Shown here piece after piece: positions 8,764 to 18,481 of a stretch of DNA of 64,000 nt (position 1 is the stretch's first letter; the number at the start of each line of letters is the position of its first letter). A program made the position numbers and the translations under genes. Location: the NCBI RefSeq assembly GCF_001939065.1, contig NZ_MPSZ01000001.1:1-64000 (forward strand). Direction: 5' to 3'. The notes below the pieces were generated by a model. The model had not been told where the DNA came from. It saw nothing but the letters and a program-made list of their open reading frames with translations, and made no database searches. Source of the stretch: Exiguobacterium indicum HHS 31 (lineage in GTDB: Bacteria > Bacillota > Bacilli > Exiguobacteriales > Exiguobacteriaceae).

Positions 8764-10215
8764 ATGAAGGTATGGTTTGCTGCCACGGAAGCGACACCCT
8801 TCATCAAGACAGGGGGGCTAGCTGACGTCGTCGGCTCGCTCCCTTTAGCGCTTGCTGAGGAAGGGGCGGACGTTTCGGTCGTCTTACCCAATTACGGTCA
8901 AATCAAGGAGCAATACAAATCAGAGATGGAGTTTTTATTCGACTTCATCGTACCGGTCGGCTGGCGCCAGCAATTTGGTGCTGTCCTCCGATTGAAACAA
9001 GATGGTGTGACGTTCTATTTCATCGATAATGAGTACTACTTCAAACGGGATGGCGTCATTTATGGACATTACGATGATGCGGAACGGTTTGCGTATTTCT
9101 CACGTGCTGTCCTTGAGATGATTCAACATCTGGATCGAAAGGAAGTACCGGACGTCATCCATTGTCACGATTGGCAAACAGGTGTGATTCCAGCGTTCTT
9201 ACGCATCCATTATCAGCATCTTGAGCGCTATCAAGATATTAAAACGGTCTTTACGATCCACAACTTACAGTACCAGGGTGTCTTCCCGGAAGAAGTGCTC
9301 GGTGACTTACTTGGTTTGAGTCATGAACATTTCACAGCGGATGGGATCGCTCATAACGGTCTCGTCAATTACATGAAGGCAGGACTTGTCCACTCCAATC
9401 AAATCACGACAGTCAGTCCATCGTACCGTGATGAAATCATGGATCCGTATTACGGTGAGACACTTGAGCCGGTCTTGCAACATCGCGCTGTCGACGTGCG
9501 TGGAATCTTGAACGGAATCGACTATCGTCAATTTGATCCTGCGCATGATACGCATCTCGTTGAGACGTATTCCGTTGATACCGTCACGGAAGGAAAAGCA
9601 AAAAACAAGGCTGCCTTACAAGAGGAACTAGGTCTCCCGATCAATCCGGACGTACCACTGTTCGGTTTCGTTTCTCGTCTTGTCGACCAAAAGGGAATCG
9701 ATTTACTCGCGCATATCTTACCAGACTTGTTCGAACTCGATGCGCAGTTCATCATTCTCGGATCGGGTGAAGCGGAATATGAAGGGTTGTTCCATCATGC
9801 GACATCGATTCGTCCAGACAAAATCGCTTCTTATATCGGATTTGACGTTGGTCTCGCACAACGGATCTATGCAGGAAGTGATGCTTTCTTGATGCCTTCG
9901 CGTTTTGAACCGTGTGGTCTCAGTCAGTTGATTTCGATGAAGTATGGCTGTTTACCGGTCGTTCGGGAAACAGGTGGGCTCCGTGATACGGTTAAACCGT
10001 TCAATCAGTTCACGTTAGAAGGAAATGGATTCTCGTTCGCGAATTATAATGCACATGAGTTTTTAGAAGCGATTAAACGTACGATTGAGGTGTATCATGA
10101 TCGACCAGTCTTTAAGCATTTGATTGAGACAGCGATGAATGAGGACTTCAGTTGGTTGCGTTCAGCCGACGAATACTTGGCTTTATATCGTTTGATTGCA
10201 CCGTCCGCCACTTGA
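8764..10215 (+). CDS. glgA: Glycogen synthase GlgA (ADP-glucose dependent)
   Basis: GT5 glycosyltransferase that extends alpha-1,4-glucan from ADP-glucose. The ADP-glucose binding motif [13 protein letters not shown] lies at residues 15-27, and the GT-B C-terminal domain carries [14 protein letters not shown] and the [11 protein letters not shown] donor-binding loop. Length 483 residues. AAAGGAG overlaps the glgD stop, and the ATG at 8764 has proper spacing, while the ATG at 8755 directly abuts the site and is unlikely. Part of the glg operon; glgP follows after 28 bp. Confidence 0.96.
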   Translation: MKVWFAATEATPFIKTGGLADVVGSLPLALAEEGADVSVVLPNYGQIKEQYKSEMEFLFDFIVPVGWRQQFGAVLRLKQDGVTFYFIDNEYYFKRDGVIYGHYDDAERFAYFSRAVLEMIQHLDRKEVPDVIHCHDWQTGVIPAFLRIHYQHLERYQDIKTVFTIHNLQYQGVFPEEVLGDLLGLSHEHFTADGIAHNGLVNYMKAGLVHSNQITTVSPSYRDEIMDPYYGETLEPVLQHRAVDVRGILNGIDYRQFDPAHDTHLVETYSVDTVTEGKAKNKAALQEELGLPINPDVPLFGFVSRLVDQKGIDLLAHILPDLFELDAQFIILGSGEAEYEGLFHHATSIRPDKIASYIGFDVGLAQRIYAGSDAFLMPSRFEPCGLSQLISMKYGCLPVVRETGGLRDTVKPFNQFTLEGNGFSFANYNAHEFLEAIKRTIEVYHDRPVFKHLIETAMNEDFSWLRSADEYLALYRLIAPSAT

Positions 10216-10243
10216 TCGTATCACTGGGAAAAGGGGTTACGTC

Positions 10244-12667
10244 ATGTTCAAAGATAAAGAGAAGTTCAAGGAGAGGTTTACGGAACGATTCGTTTCGATG
10301 CATGGCAAAGCCATAACGGAAGCAACAGAAAACGATATCTATCAGACACTTGCCTATCTGGTACGTGAGACGGTCACGACCGACTGGTTACGGACGAAGG
10401 AAACGTATATCCATAAAAAAAGTAAGCAAGTCTATTACTTTTCACTCGAGTTTTTACTCGGACGTTTCCTGCATAACAACCTATTGAGTCTTGATGTCTT
10501 AAAGGATGTGGAACGGGGACTTGACGAACTCGGATATCAGCTCAGTGATTTGACAGAAGAAGAGCCGGAACCTGGACTTGGGAACGGAGGGCTCGGTCGT
10601 CTCGCGGCGTGTTTCCTCGATTCCCTGGCTGCGCTGGGTCTGCCTGGACACGGGAACGGGATCCGGTATCAGTACGGTCTGTTTAAGCAAAAAATCATTG
10701 ATGGTTATCAAGTCGAATTACCGGATAACTGGCTGAAGAACGGGAACATGTGGGAAATCAGACGTTCTGATAAAGCGGTCGATGTTCCATTCGGTGGACA
10801 TGTCTGGCTCGAAGAAGTCGGTGATGGATATCGTGTCCATCATGAGCCGGCTGAAATCGTCCGTGCTGTTCCGTACGATATGCCGATCGTCGGCTATCAA
10901 AACAAGGTCGTCAATAACCTGCGACTCTGGAGTGCTGAGTCCCCACTTGATGATGATGAATTACTTAGCCAATACCGTGGGAACTATAAAGATTTACTGG
11001 CACATAAACAATCGATTCAGACGATTTCAGAGTTTCTGTATCCGGATGATACGACGTATGAAGGAAAAGAGTTGCGTTTGAAGCAACAATACTTCTTTGT
11101 CTCTGCCGGATTACGGAGTATCTTGACGTCCTTTAAAAAGCGAAATCATTCATTGAAGCAACTCGGCAACCATATCGCTATCCATATCAACGATACACAT
11201 CCGGTCGTCGCGATTCCGGAGTTGATGCGGATTCTTGTCGATGAAGAAGGATTTGGATGGGAAGAAGCATGGCGGATCACGAAGAGTGTCATGTCGTTTA
11301 CGAACCACACGTTACTGTCAGAAGCACTCGAGCGCTGGCCGATCGATTTGTTCCGTCGCTTGTTACCGCGCATCTACCTCATCATCGAGGAAATCAACCG
11401 ACGCTTCTGTAAGGATGTGCTTGCAAACTATCCACACATGGAAGCGCATATGCGAGATATCGCCATCATCGCGGATGACCGGATCAACATGGCGAATCTG
11501 GCTGTCGTCGGCACGCATTCGACGAATGGTGTCGCTCAGATTCATACTGAGATTCTGAAGCAGCGCGAGATGCGACTATTTTATGAGATGTTTCCGCTTC
11601 GCTTTAATAATAAGACGAACGGAATTACACATCGTCGCTGGTTCCTCTCATCGAATCCAGCACTGGCAAATCGTGTGACAGAAGCAATCGGGGATAGTTG
11701 GATTCAGCATCCGTCCGATTTGCAAAAGTTGACGAAATGGGCAGAGGATGCAGCATTACAGAAGGACATCGCCGAGATCAAACTTCAGCGTAAAGAAGAA
11801 TTAGCGTTGCTCATTGAAAAAGAAACCGGGATCGTCGTGGATCCGACCTCGATTTTTGATGTTCAAGTCAAGCGATTGCATGCGTACAAACGTCAACTCT
11901 TGAATGCGTTACACATTCATTCACTTTACTATCGTCTGAAGGAAGACCGTTCCTTCACGATGACACCGCGGACATTCATCTTTGGTGCAAAGGCGGCGCC
12001 AGGCTATCATTATGCAAAAGAAGTCATTCGTTATATCAATGCGTTAGCTCGCTTGATCAATCAGGATCCAGACGTCAGTCCATACTTGAAAGTCGTCTTC
12101 CTAGAAAACTATCGTGTATCGCTTGCTGAGAAAATCTTCCCGGCAAGTGACGTCAGTGAACAGATTTCGACTGCAAGTTATGAAGCCTCTGGAACCGGCA
12201 ACATGAAGTTCATGATGAATGGTGCACTGACAATCGGAACGCTCGACGGAGCGAACATCGAAATTCGAGACGAGGTCGGGGATGCGAACATCTTCATCTT
12301 CGGCTTAACACCGCAGGAAGTCATGAATTATAAGCAGTACGGTGGTTACAGTGCATACGATCAATACAGTGCCCAACCCGAGCTTCGACGAATCATCGAT
12401 AGTCTCGTCGATGGAACATTATTTGCTCCAGGTGAGTTCCAAGCGATTTATGATTCATTATTGACGTATAATGATGAATATTTAATTTTAAAAGATTTCT
12501 TATCCTACCAACAAGCGCAAGAACGAATCGATCGGATGTATCAGCAACCAGAAGAATGGTATAAACGCGTCATTCTTAATATTGCACGGTCAGGTGTGTT
12601 CTCAAGTGACCGAACGATTAAAGAGTATGCGAATGCGATCTGGAACATCAAACCGATTCAACTCTGA
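10244..12667 (+). CDS. glgP: Glycogen phosphorylase
   Basis: PLP enzyme (GT35) that releases glucose-1-phosphate from alpha-1,4-glucan. The substrate region EPGLGNGGLGRLAACFLDS is seen near residue 107. The PLP-lysine motif EASGTGNMKFMMNGA is near residue 655, and the preceding helix region has VKRLHAYKRQLLN. Length 807 residues, typical. The ATG at 10244 is preceded by AAAAGGGG. It is the last gene of glgC-glgD-glgA-glgP; the branching enzyme glgB is not in this operon or elsewhere in the window. Confidence 0.96.
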   Translation: MFKDKEKFKERFTERFVSMHGKAITEATENDIYQTLAYLVRETVTTDWLRTKETYIHKKSKQVYYFSLEFLLGRFLHNNLLSLDVLKDVERGLDELGYQLSDLTEEEPEPGLGNGGLGRLAACFLDSLAALGLPGHGNGIRYQYGLFKQKIIDGYQVELPDNWLKNGNMWEIRRSDKAVDVPFGGHVWLEEVGDGYRVHHEPAEIVRAVPYDMPIVGYQNKVVNNLRLWSAESPLDDDELLSQYRGNYKDLLAHKQSIQTISEFLYPDDTTYEGKELRLKQQYFFVSAGLRSILTSFKKRNHSLKQLGNHIAIHINDTHPVVAIPELMRILVDEEGFGWEEAWRITKSVMSFTNHTLLSEALERWPIDLFRRLLPRIYLIIEEINRRFCKDVLANYPHMEAHMRDIAIIADDRINMANLAVVGTHSTNGVAQIHTEILKQREMRLFYEMFPLRFNNKTNGITHRRWFLSSNPALANRVTEAIGDSWIQHPSDLQKLTKWAEDAALQKDIAEIKLQRKEELALLIEKETGIVVDPTSIFDVQVKRLHAYKRQLLNALHIHSLYYRLKEDRSFTMTPRTFIFGAKAAPGYHYAKEVIRYINALARLINQDPDVSPYLKVVFLENYRVSLAEKIFPASDVSEQISTASYEASGTGNMKFMMNGALTIGTLDGANIEIRDEVGDANIFIFGLTPQEVMNYKQYGGYSAYDQYSAQPELRRIIDSLVDGTLFAPGEFQAIYDSLLTYNDEYLILKDFLSYQQAQERIDRMYQQPEEWYKRVILNIARSGVFSSDRTIKEYANAIWNIKPIQL

Positions 12668-12673
12668 ACAAAA

Positions 12674-12703
12674 AGACACTGACAGATGTTTCTGTCAGTG
12701 TCT
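12674..12703 (-). terminator. Terminator between glgP and the sulfurtransferase gene
   Basis: A perfect 13-bp stem (AGACACTGACAGA/TCTGTCAGTGTCT) lies between convergent genes. The T tract is on the minus strand (TTTTTG after the stem), so it mainly serves the sulfurtransferase; on the plus strand it may still act for glgP. Confidence 0.82.
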
Positions 12704-12708
12704 GATGC

Positions 12709-13527
12709 TTACGAACGGGAGACATCTTCACCACGGCTGACCCAATCACTATAAGAGCCGGCGTAAAGCCGGACATCGGTTTTCCCGAGTGAATGGAGAG
12801 CGATGACATTGACACACGCTGTCACACCACTTCCACAATAGAGGATAGGGGTTTTGACCGGTAGGATGTCGGCGTACAGTTCTTTCAAATCTTCCGCGTC
12901 CCGTAAGCGACCATCTGGTGAGAGTGCTTGTTCGAAGAAACAATTCACGGCACCTGGAATGTGACCGGCGACGTGATCGAGTGGTTCGATTTCTCCACGG
13001 TATCGATCGGGTGCACGGGAATCGATGACCATTGTTTCTGTCAGCTGATCTTTCAACTCTTCGAACGAGACAAGCATCTCATCTTGAAAACGAGGCGTGT
13101 ACTGAGACGGTTCATAAGTAGGAACGTCGTCCGTGACCGGAAGATCGAACGCTAGGTAAGAGGAGAATCCGCCCTCAAGGACGACGACACGCTCATGTCC
13201 GATCCATTTAAACAACCACCAGGCACGAGCGGCATACGGAAAACCATCGTCGTACAAGACGACGAAGTCTTCTGGTGTTACACCATGCTGTTCCAGTGTG
13301 TGTTGCCACGCTTCTTTTGAAGGAAGCGGATGCCGACCACCGACCTCATCGATGGGACCGGAAAGGTCAGTCGTTAAATCCAGGTGCTGTGCACCTTCGA
13401 CGTGTTGTTCCAAGAAAGCATTCCGTCCATATTCAGGTTGTTGCAAGTCATATCGGCAGTCAAACCAGCGAATCTGATCCGTTCGGACGAGCTGTTGAAG
13501 ATCTGCCATTTGAATCGTAGGAAACAT
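12709..13527 (-). CDS. sseA: Sulfurtransferase, 3-mercaptopyruvate/thiosulfate type
   Basis: Two-domain rhodanese that transfers sulfur from 3-mercaptopyruvate or thiosulfate to an acceptor. The inactive N-terminal rhodanese domain covers about residues 1-140. The active domain follows, with catalytic cysteine near residue 231 in CGSGVTA, the loop typical of mercaptopyruvate sulfurtransferases (thiosulfate rhodaneses usually have CRKGVTA). Length 272 residues. AAGGTGATG precedes the ATG. It stands alone, convergent with glgP and divergent from pgcA. The exact donor substrate is inferred from the loop only. Confidence 0.88.
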   Translation of the reverse strand: MFPTIQMADLQQLVRTDQIRWFDCRYDLQQPEYGRNAFLEQHVEGAQHLDLTTDLSGPIDEVGGRHPLPSKEAWQHTLEQHGVTPEDFVVLYDDGFPYAARAWWLFKWIGHERVVVLEGGFSSYLAFDLPVTDDVPTYEPSQYTPRFQDEMLVSFEELKDQLTETMVIDSRAPDRYRGEIEPLDHVAGHIPGAVNCFFEQALSPDGRLRDAEDLKELYADILPVKTPILYCGSGVTACVNVIALHSLGKTDVRLYAGSYSDWVSRGEDVSRS

Positions 13528-13619
13528 GCCTCATCACCTTACCCTTTCTAGTGTTAATCATATGAAAGGTATCGCTTCATCGCAAGTCTTACCCTCATTC
13601 AAAAAGGAGTCGATTTACC

Positions 13620-15356
13620 ATGTCATGGAAAGAAACCTATCAAAAATGGGATCAGTTCGCTGATTTAGATAGCGCATTAAAAGAAGAGTTAGTCACGTTA
13701 GCAACGGATGAAAAAGCAGCTGAAGAAGCATTTTATAAAGAACTCGAATTTGGAACAGGTGGTATGCGTGGGGAAATCGGTGTCGGAACGAACCGGATGA
13801 ACGTATATACGGTCCGAAAAGCATCACAAGGGTTCGCAGCATTCATTAAGGCGTCGGGGGAAGAAGCGGCAGCAAAAGGAATCGTCATCGCACACGATTC
13901 ACGCCATTTCTCACCAGAATTTGCGTTAGAGGCGGCACGGACGCTCGCAAGTAACGGCATCAAAGCGTATCTGTTCGACGGTCTACGTCCGACACCGGAA
14001 CTTTCGTTTGCGGTTCGGTCTTTACAAGCGGCGGGCGGGATCGTCATCACGGCGAGTCACAACCCACCAGAGTACAATGGCTATAAAGTATATGGGGATG
14101 ACGGTGGACAACTTCCGCCAAAAGAAGCAGATGAACTCGTTTCGTACGTCAGCCAAATCGAAGATGAGCTATCGATTGAACTGGAGCAAGAAGAAGTCCT
14201 TCGCGCGAACGGTTTGATCGTCCGTGTCGGAGAAGAGCTCGACGAGGCGTATCAAGAAAAATTACAAACGATTCGTGTCTTACCTTCGATTCAATCGGAA
14301 TTAGCGAATCCACTTAAAATCGTCTTCACACCACTTCACGGAACAGGTCTTGTGCCGGTAACAGAAGGCTTGAAACGGTATGGATTCGAACACGTGATAG
14401 TTGTTAAGGAGCAAGCAGAACCAGACGGTGCGTTCCCGACCGTGACGTCACCGAACCCGGAAGAACATGCTGCCTTTAAACTGGCGATCGAATATGGTGA
14501 CCGGACAGATGCCGACATCTTGATTGCGACGGATCCCGATGCTGACCGTGTCGGAGTCGCAACACGTGATGCAGACGGAGAATGGACAGTCCTGACAGGG
14601 AATCAGACGGGAGCGTTATTGCTCGACTACATCCTTTCACAAAAAGCGGCGCAAGGAACACTGCCAGCGAACGGATTCGTCGCGAAGACGATCGTTACGT
14701 CGGAACTCGGCGCGTTGATTGCACGTCATTATGATCTCCATGTCGAGAATACATTGACAGGCTTTAAGTTCATCGGGGAAAAAATCAAACAATATAACGC
14801 ATCGGGTCAATATGAGTATCTCTTCGGATACGAGGAGAGCTATGGTTACCTTATCGGTGACTTCTGCCGAGACAAGGATGCCGTCCAAGCGTGCTTGTTA
14901 GCCGCTGAGATGGCTGCGTACCATAAAAAAGAAGGACGGACGCTCTATGAGGCATTACAGGCGATTTACGAGCAGTTCGGGTACTTTGAAGAGTCACTCC
15001 GCTCTCTGACACTCAAAGGGAAGGATGGCGTGGCACAGATCGGGCGTATCATGGATACGTTCCGTGAGAATCCGCCAAAACAAGTGGCTGGAGAACAGGT
15101 CGTCTTATTCGAGGACTATGATGCGAGCATCGCCCACGATTTGAAGACACATCAACCTTCACCGATCAACCTGCCAAAATCCAACGTACTGAAGTTTACG
15201 CTTAGCGATGGATCATGGTTCTGCCTTCGTCCATCGGGTACGGAACCAAAAATCAAATTCTACTTCAGCGTCACGTCACCAGATGCTGCTGAGACGACAC
15301 GGAAACGTCAGCAAATCGAAGATGAAGTCATGCAAGAAGTCGAACAAATTCAATAA
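13620..15356 (+). CDS. pgcA: Phosphoglucomutase/phosphomannomutase (alpha-D-phosphohexomutase)
   Basis: Interconverts glucose-6-phosphate and glucose-1-phosphate, linking glycolysis to glycogen and UDP-glucose synthesis. The phosphoserine loop [17 protein letters not shown] is near residue 145. The metal loop TDPDADRVG is near residue 304, the sugar-binding GYEESYGY near residue 404, and the phosphate-binding [12 protein letters not shown] near residue 540. Length 578 residues matches Bacillus PgcA. AAAAAGGAG precedes the ATG. Its position after the glg operon fits supply of glucose-1-phosphate to GlgC. Confidence 0.94.
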   Translation: MSWKETYQKWDQFADLDSALKEELVTLATDEKAAEEAFYKELEFGTGGMRGEIGVGTNRMNVYTVRKASQGFAAFIKASGEEAAAKGIVIAHDSRHFSPEFALEAARTLASNGIKAYLFDGLRPTPELSFAVRSLQAAGGIVITASHNPPEYNGYKVYGDDGGQLPPKEADELVSYVSQIEDELSIELEQEEVLRANGLIVRVGEELDEAYQEKLQTIRVLPSIQSELANPLKIVFTPLHGTGLVPVTEGLKRYGFEHVIVVKEQAEPDGAFPTVTSPNPEEHAAFKLAIEYGDRTDADILIATDPDADRVGVATRDADGEWTVLTGNQTGALLLDYILSQKAAQGTLPANGFVAKTIVTSELGALIARHYDLHVENTLTGFKFIGEKIKQYNASGQYEYLFGYEESYGYLIGDFCRDKDAVQACLLAAEMAAYHKKEGRTLYEALQAIYEQFGYFEESLRSLTLKGKDGVAQIGRIMDTFRENPPKQVAGEQVVLFEDYDASIAHDLKTHQPSPINLPKSNVLKFTLSDGSWFCLRPSGTEPKIKFYFSVTSPDAAETTRKRQQIEDEVMQEVEQIQ

Positions 15357-15364
15357 GTCCCATG

Positions 15365-15397
15365 CAGGATCACGTCATCGACGGGGTCCTGTTTTTT
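15365..15397 (+). terminator. Terminator after pgcA
   Basis: CAGGATCACGTC pairs with ACGGGGTCCTG (one mismatch, one G-T) around ATCG and is followed by six T. Confidence 0.85.
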
Positions 15398-15493
15398 GTC
15401 TGAGAGCATCAAAAAGTGAAATCCGTGCAACCGGTACCATTTTGGGGTACAGTAAACAAGATAGAGTTTATATGATAGGGGAGTGGAAGATAG

Positions 15494-16390
15494 ATGGAAC
15501 GGATTCAACTAACAGAAGATTTATCATTCTCACGCATCATTCACGGCTTATGGCGATTGAATGAATGGGAGATGACGAAAGAAGAGCGGCTTGAATTGAT
15601 CGAAGCATGTCTTGCTTTAGGAATTACGACGTTTGATCACGCAGATATCTATGGCGATTACACGAATGAACGCTTATTCGGAGAAGCGCTTGCTTTAAAA
15701 CCGGAGTTACGTGACCGAATGGAGATCGTTACGAAGACGGGCATCAAGATGAAAGGGAATCATTTCTCGGATCAGTCGTTGTCATTCTACGATACGACGA
15801 AAGAGCATATCATCAAACAAGTCAACCGTTCTCTTCAAGAACTCGGTGTCGAGTACGTGGATACGTTGTTGATTCACCGTCCAGATCCGTTGATGGACCC
15901 GAACGAGATTGCTGAAGCGTTCGTAGAGTTGAAGGACGCAGGAAAGGTACGGACATTCGGTCTCTCGAACCATACACCTGCGCAACAAAGTCTCATTCAG
16001 TCGCGCTTACCATTCATGCTCGTGACGAACCAACTCGAGTTGTCGGTTTCGGAACTGAAACATTTCGAAGACGGATCCGTTGATCTCTGTCATGAAAATG
16101 AGATGCCGTTGATGGCATGGAGTCCGCTTGCGGGCGGTCGTCTCTTCAAGGACGAGCAATATGCACCGTTACGCGAAAAATTAGCTGAGATCGCAGAGAC
16201 GATCGGGGCAGAAGAAATCGACGAAGTCGCATATGCATGGTTGCTCAAACATCCAGCACGTATCATGCCAATCGTTGGTTCTGGTAAGATTGAACGCATC
16301 GAATCTGCGGTTCGTTCGACGAAATTGTCGTTGACACGCGAACAGTGGTTTGAGATTTTGAAGGCGTCACGTGGTCGTGACGTCGATTAA
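15494..16390 (+). CDS. Aldo/keto reductase, YdhF-like
   Basis: NAD(P)H-dependent oxidoreductase with a (beta/alpha)8 barrel. Family residues are visible: FDHADIYGDY (catalytic Asp and Tyr) near residue 51, KTGIK near residue 81, and the C-terminal cofactor site PIVGSGKIERIESAV. Length 298 residues. Similar to Bacillus YdhF and E. coli YdhF; the substrate is unknown. GGGGAG lies before the ATG. It is monocistronic, with its own terminator. Confidence 0.9.
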   Translation: MERIQLTEDLSFSRIIHGLWRLNEWEMTKEERLELIEACLALGITTFDHADIYGDYTNERLFGEALALKPELRDRMEIVTKTGIKMKGNHFSDQSLSFYDTTKEHIIKQVNRSLQELGVEYVDTLLIHRPDPLMDPNEIAEAFVELKDAGKVRTFGLSNHTPAQQSLIQSRLPFMLVTNQLELSVSELKHFEDGSVDLCHENEMPLMAWSPLAGGRLFKDEQYAPLREKLAEIAETIGAEEIDEVAYAWLLKHPARIMPIVGSGKIERIESAVRSTKLSLTREQWFEILKASRGRDVD

Positions 16391-16449
16391 TTAATTTTGA
16401 GATAGAAGCGGATCAATGCGTAAATTGTCCGTTAGCGAAATAAAGTGAG

Positions 16450-16492
16450 AGGATCGTTTCCGATATATCATCCGGAAGCGATCCTTTCTTTC
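16450..16492 (+). terminator. Terminator after the aldo/keto reductase gene
   Basis: AGGATCGTTTCCG pairs with CGGAAGCGATCCT (one G-T) and is followed by TTCTTTC. Confidence 0.75.
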
Positions 16493-16524
16493 GCTTACGT
16501 ATAGAACATATGTCAAAAAGTAAC

Positions 16525-16562
16525 AAAAAAAGGCCCATCTCAAGGGGGAGGAGAGATGGGGG
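16525..16562 (-). terminator. Terminator of the 62-residue protein gene
   Basis: CCCATCTC pairs with GAGATGGG; on the minus strand the stem is followed by GCC and seven T. It lies just past the stop of the minus-strand gene at 16573. Confidence 0.8.
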
Positions 16563-16572
16563 ATCTATGAGG

Positions 16573-16761
16573 TTAAGCTTCTAAGCGAAGCATCTCCTGA
16601 CGGTATTTATCTAAACGATCTTTACTTGCTGACATGGCAGCTTGGTCATTGGCTTGAATCGCATCGAAGAGCGTACTGAGCTCATAATCGATTTCGAGAC
16701 GTAGCACTGGAATTCGCTGCTCTGCATCTTGTCTACGGAAAGCTTCAATTACTTGTTTCAT
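16573..16761 (-). CDS. Small helical protein of unknown function (62 residues)
   Basis: No family recognised. The sequence is charged, alanine/glutamine rich and should be mostly alpha-helical (EAFRRQDAEQR, then LFDAIQANDQAAM and KDRLDKYRQEML), possibly a two-helix hairpin. No signal peptide, membrane segment or metal motif. I use the ATG at 16761 because AAAGGAG is ten bases upstream; a GTG nine bases earlier sits against that site. It has its own terminator and is followed on the same strand by no partner gene, so it is probably an independent cytosolic protein. Confidence 0.7.
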   Translation of the reverse strand: MKQVIEAFRRQDAEQRIPVLRLEIDYELSTLFDAIQANDQAAMSASKDRLDKYRQEMLRLEA

Positions 16762-16859
16762 CTCGGCCACGCTCCTTTGTAAGTTGTCAGATAATTCTGA
16801 TTTTTATTAGTATACTTGATTATTCCCGGATTGCCTAGTGCTAAACCTAAAAAAATCTA

Positions 16860-16898
16860 AAAAAAACACACTTGAAATCCTGACGGTTCCAAGTGTGG
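16860..16898 (-). terminator. Terminator of the amino-acid ABC transporter operon
   Basis: CACACTTGAAATCC pairs imperfectly with GGTTCCAAGTGTG around TGAC; on the minus strand a run of seven T follows. Confidence 0.82.
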
Positions 16899-16903
16899 AA
16901 AAT

Positions 16904-17554
16904 TCATTCTGGAATGCTGAATCGTGCCTCCAAGCGATGTTGAACACTTTGAATGAGCGTTGACATGATCCAGTAAATCGCAGCTGAGAATAGCAGCAAC
17001 GGCATGACGAGATACGTCGTTGCTGAAATCTGGTCAGAGACATACGTCAATTCTTCGACAGCAACAATCGTACCGAGTGATGTCGATTTGATGATATCGA
17101 TGACAGAGTTCGAAAGCGGTGGAATCGCCCGAGATAGTGCTTGCGGCAAGATGACATCCTTGAATGTCTTACGGCGCGGAATACCGAGCGAATCAGCGGC
17201 TTCCCATTGTCCACGATCGACAGAGGAGATAGCAGCGCGGAACGATTCTGAGATATACGCAGAAAAGTGAAGCGATAAGCCGAAAGCGAGAGCTTGGAAT
17301 CCAGTCAATTGAAGGACAACGAGACCATTGTATAAGATCAGGATTTGTAACAGCAATGGTGTTCCTCGGAAGAAGGAGACGTATAAACGTGCAAAACCGC
17401 TAAAGACGGCAAGACGGCTATCACGCATGACGGCAAGAATCAACCCGAGAATAAGCGCAAAGACGATGGCGAGACCACTTGCTAGAAGGGTCGTACCAAT
17501 CGCCTTTGCGTAGACGTCCGAGTTATCCCGGACGATCGTTAGTAATTCACTCAC
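16904..17554 (-). CDS. Polar amino-acid ABC transporter permease
   Basis: Membrane subunit of an importer of the HisM/GlnP/TcyB type. It has about five membrane spans in 216 residues and the EAA loop that contacts the ATPase (REAADSLGIPRRKTFKDVILPQ-like, here EAADSLGIPRRKTFKDVILP near residue 137). RGTPLLLQILI near residue 63 is typical of polar amino-acid permeases. The start is GTG, overlapping the binding-protein stop by 4 bp (GTGA), which indicates translational coupling. No ATPase gene of the matching GlnQ type follows; a terminator comes instead. Confidence 0.92.
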   Translation of the reverse strand: MSELLTIVRDNSDVYAKAIGTTLLASGLAIVFALILGLILAVMRDSRLAVFSGFARLYVSFFRGTPLLLQILILYNGLVVLQLTGFQALAFGLSLHFSAYISESFRAAISSVDRGQWEAADSLGIPRRKTFKDVILPQALSRAIPPLSNSVIDIIKSTSLGTIVAVEELTYVSDQISATTYLVMPLLLFSAAIYWIMSTLIQSVQHRLEARFSIPE

Positions 17555-18318
17555 TTACTGATATCCTCGTTGAAATACTTCTCACCGATTTTTGCAAGAG
17601 TGCCGTCTTCTTGCATCTCAGAGAGTGCTTTATTGAAGTCTTCTGTATACTTGCTGTTTTTTGCCATCATGAAGCCTGATTCGTTCTTGTCGAACGTCTC
17701 ACCGACCGCTTTGACTTTATAGCCTGCTTTCTTCAGCTCCGTCAAAACGAAGAGACGATCGTTCATAGCAGCATCAACACGACCTGCTTCAAGATCTTTT
17801 AAGACTTGGTTCGCACCTTTGTAGTATTTCACTTTCGCGCCAGCTTCTTCAGCCGTCTTCGCGTAAAGTGAACCTTGTGTCGAACCGACTGTCTTTCCTT
17901 TTAAGTCGTCGAGTGTTTTGATGTCGTTCGTTTTATTGTTGACGATGATCGTTGAACCAGAGACCGTATACGCATCAGAGAAAGCGTATTTTTCTTGGCG
18001 CTCAGGCGTGATTCCCATTTGGTTCGCGATGACATCGATTCGTTTTGAATCGAGTGCTGGGATGAGTCCTTTGAAGTCCATCGCTTTGTAATCGACTTTA
18101 TAGCCGGCACGTTTTGCGACTTCGTTCATGACGTCTACGTCATAACCTGTCAATTTTCCTTTTTCTTTATACGTGAAAGGTGGGTACGTTGCTTCTGTAC
18201 CGACTGTAATGACTTTTGACTCTTTATCAGAACCTGCGTTGTCGTTCGAAGCGCCGCATGCTGCAAGCACCCCCGCTGTCGATAATGCTGCTACAGCTAA
18301 TTTCAAACCGTGTTTCAT
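17551..18318 (-). CDS. Amino-acid ABC transporter substrate-binding lipoprotein
   Basis: Extracellular binding protein (SBP family 3). It has a lipoprotein signal: MKHGLKLAVAALS followed by lipobox VLAAC with the acylated cysteine at residue 21. The mature part has the family signature GYDVDVMNEVAKRAGYKV and the second-lobe element NQVLKDLEAGRVDAAMNDR. Length 255 residues. Start at ATG 18318, with AAAGGAGAG upstream; the earlier in-frame TTG/ATG lies before this site. The substrate is probably a polar amino acid or cystine, which cannot be settled by eye. It is the first gene of a two-gene operon with the permease. Confidence 0.92.
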   Translation of the reverse strand: MKHGLKLAVAALSTAGVLAACGASNDNAGSDKESKVITVGTEATYPPFTYKEKGKLTGYDVDVMNEVAKRAGYKVDYKAMDFKGLIPALDSKRIDVIANQMGITPERQEKYAFSDAYTVSGSTIIVNNKTNDIKTLDDLKGKTVGSTQGSLYAKTAEEAGAKVKYYKGANQVLKDLEAGRVDAAMNDRLFVLTELKKAGYKVKAVGETFDKNESGFMMAKNSKYTEDFNKALSEMQEDGTLAKIGEKYFNEDISK

Positions 18319-18393
18319 AGCGCTCTCTCCTTTATAAATGAATGATTTCAATTCCTAGTTTTCGAATAGGATTAATTTTAAGCTACAAGCAGT

Positions 18394-18423
18394 ATCATAC
18401 AAAGTTACAGGAACGTCTGTCAA
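18394..18423 (-). promoter_or_regulatory. Sigma-A-type promoter of the amino-acid ABC operon
   Basis: On the minus strand TTGACA and TATGAT are separated by 18 bp, about 75 bp before the binding-protein start. The -35 box abuts the msmX terminator, consistent with separate transcription. Confidence 0.65.
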
Positions 18424-18424
18424 T

Positions 18425-18452
18425 AAAAAAGACTGCCCTTAAAAGGACAGTC
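18425..18452 (-). terminator. Terminator of msmX
   Basis: GACTGTCCTT pairs with AAGGGCAGTC (one G-T) on the minus strand and is followed by six T. Confidence 0.85.
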
Positions 18453-18481
18453 TGAAACATCGTAACTGATCGATGATGCGA

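Noticed and set aside
18319..18393. Possible T-box or S-box leader before the amino-acid ABC operon
   Set aside because: The leader is about 75 nt with a small CCTA/TAGG stem and lacks the T-box bulge or S-box helices.
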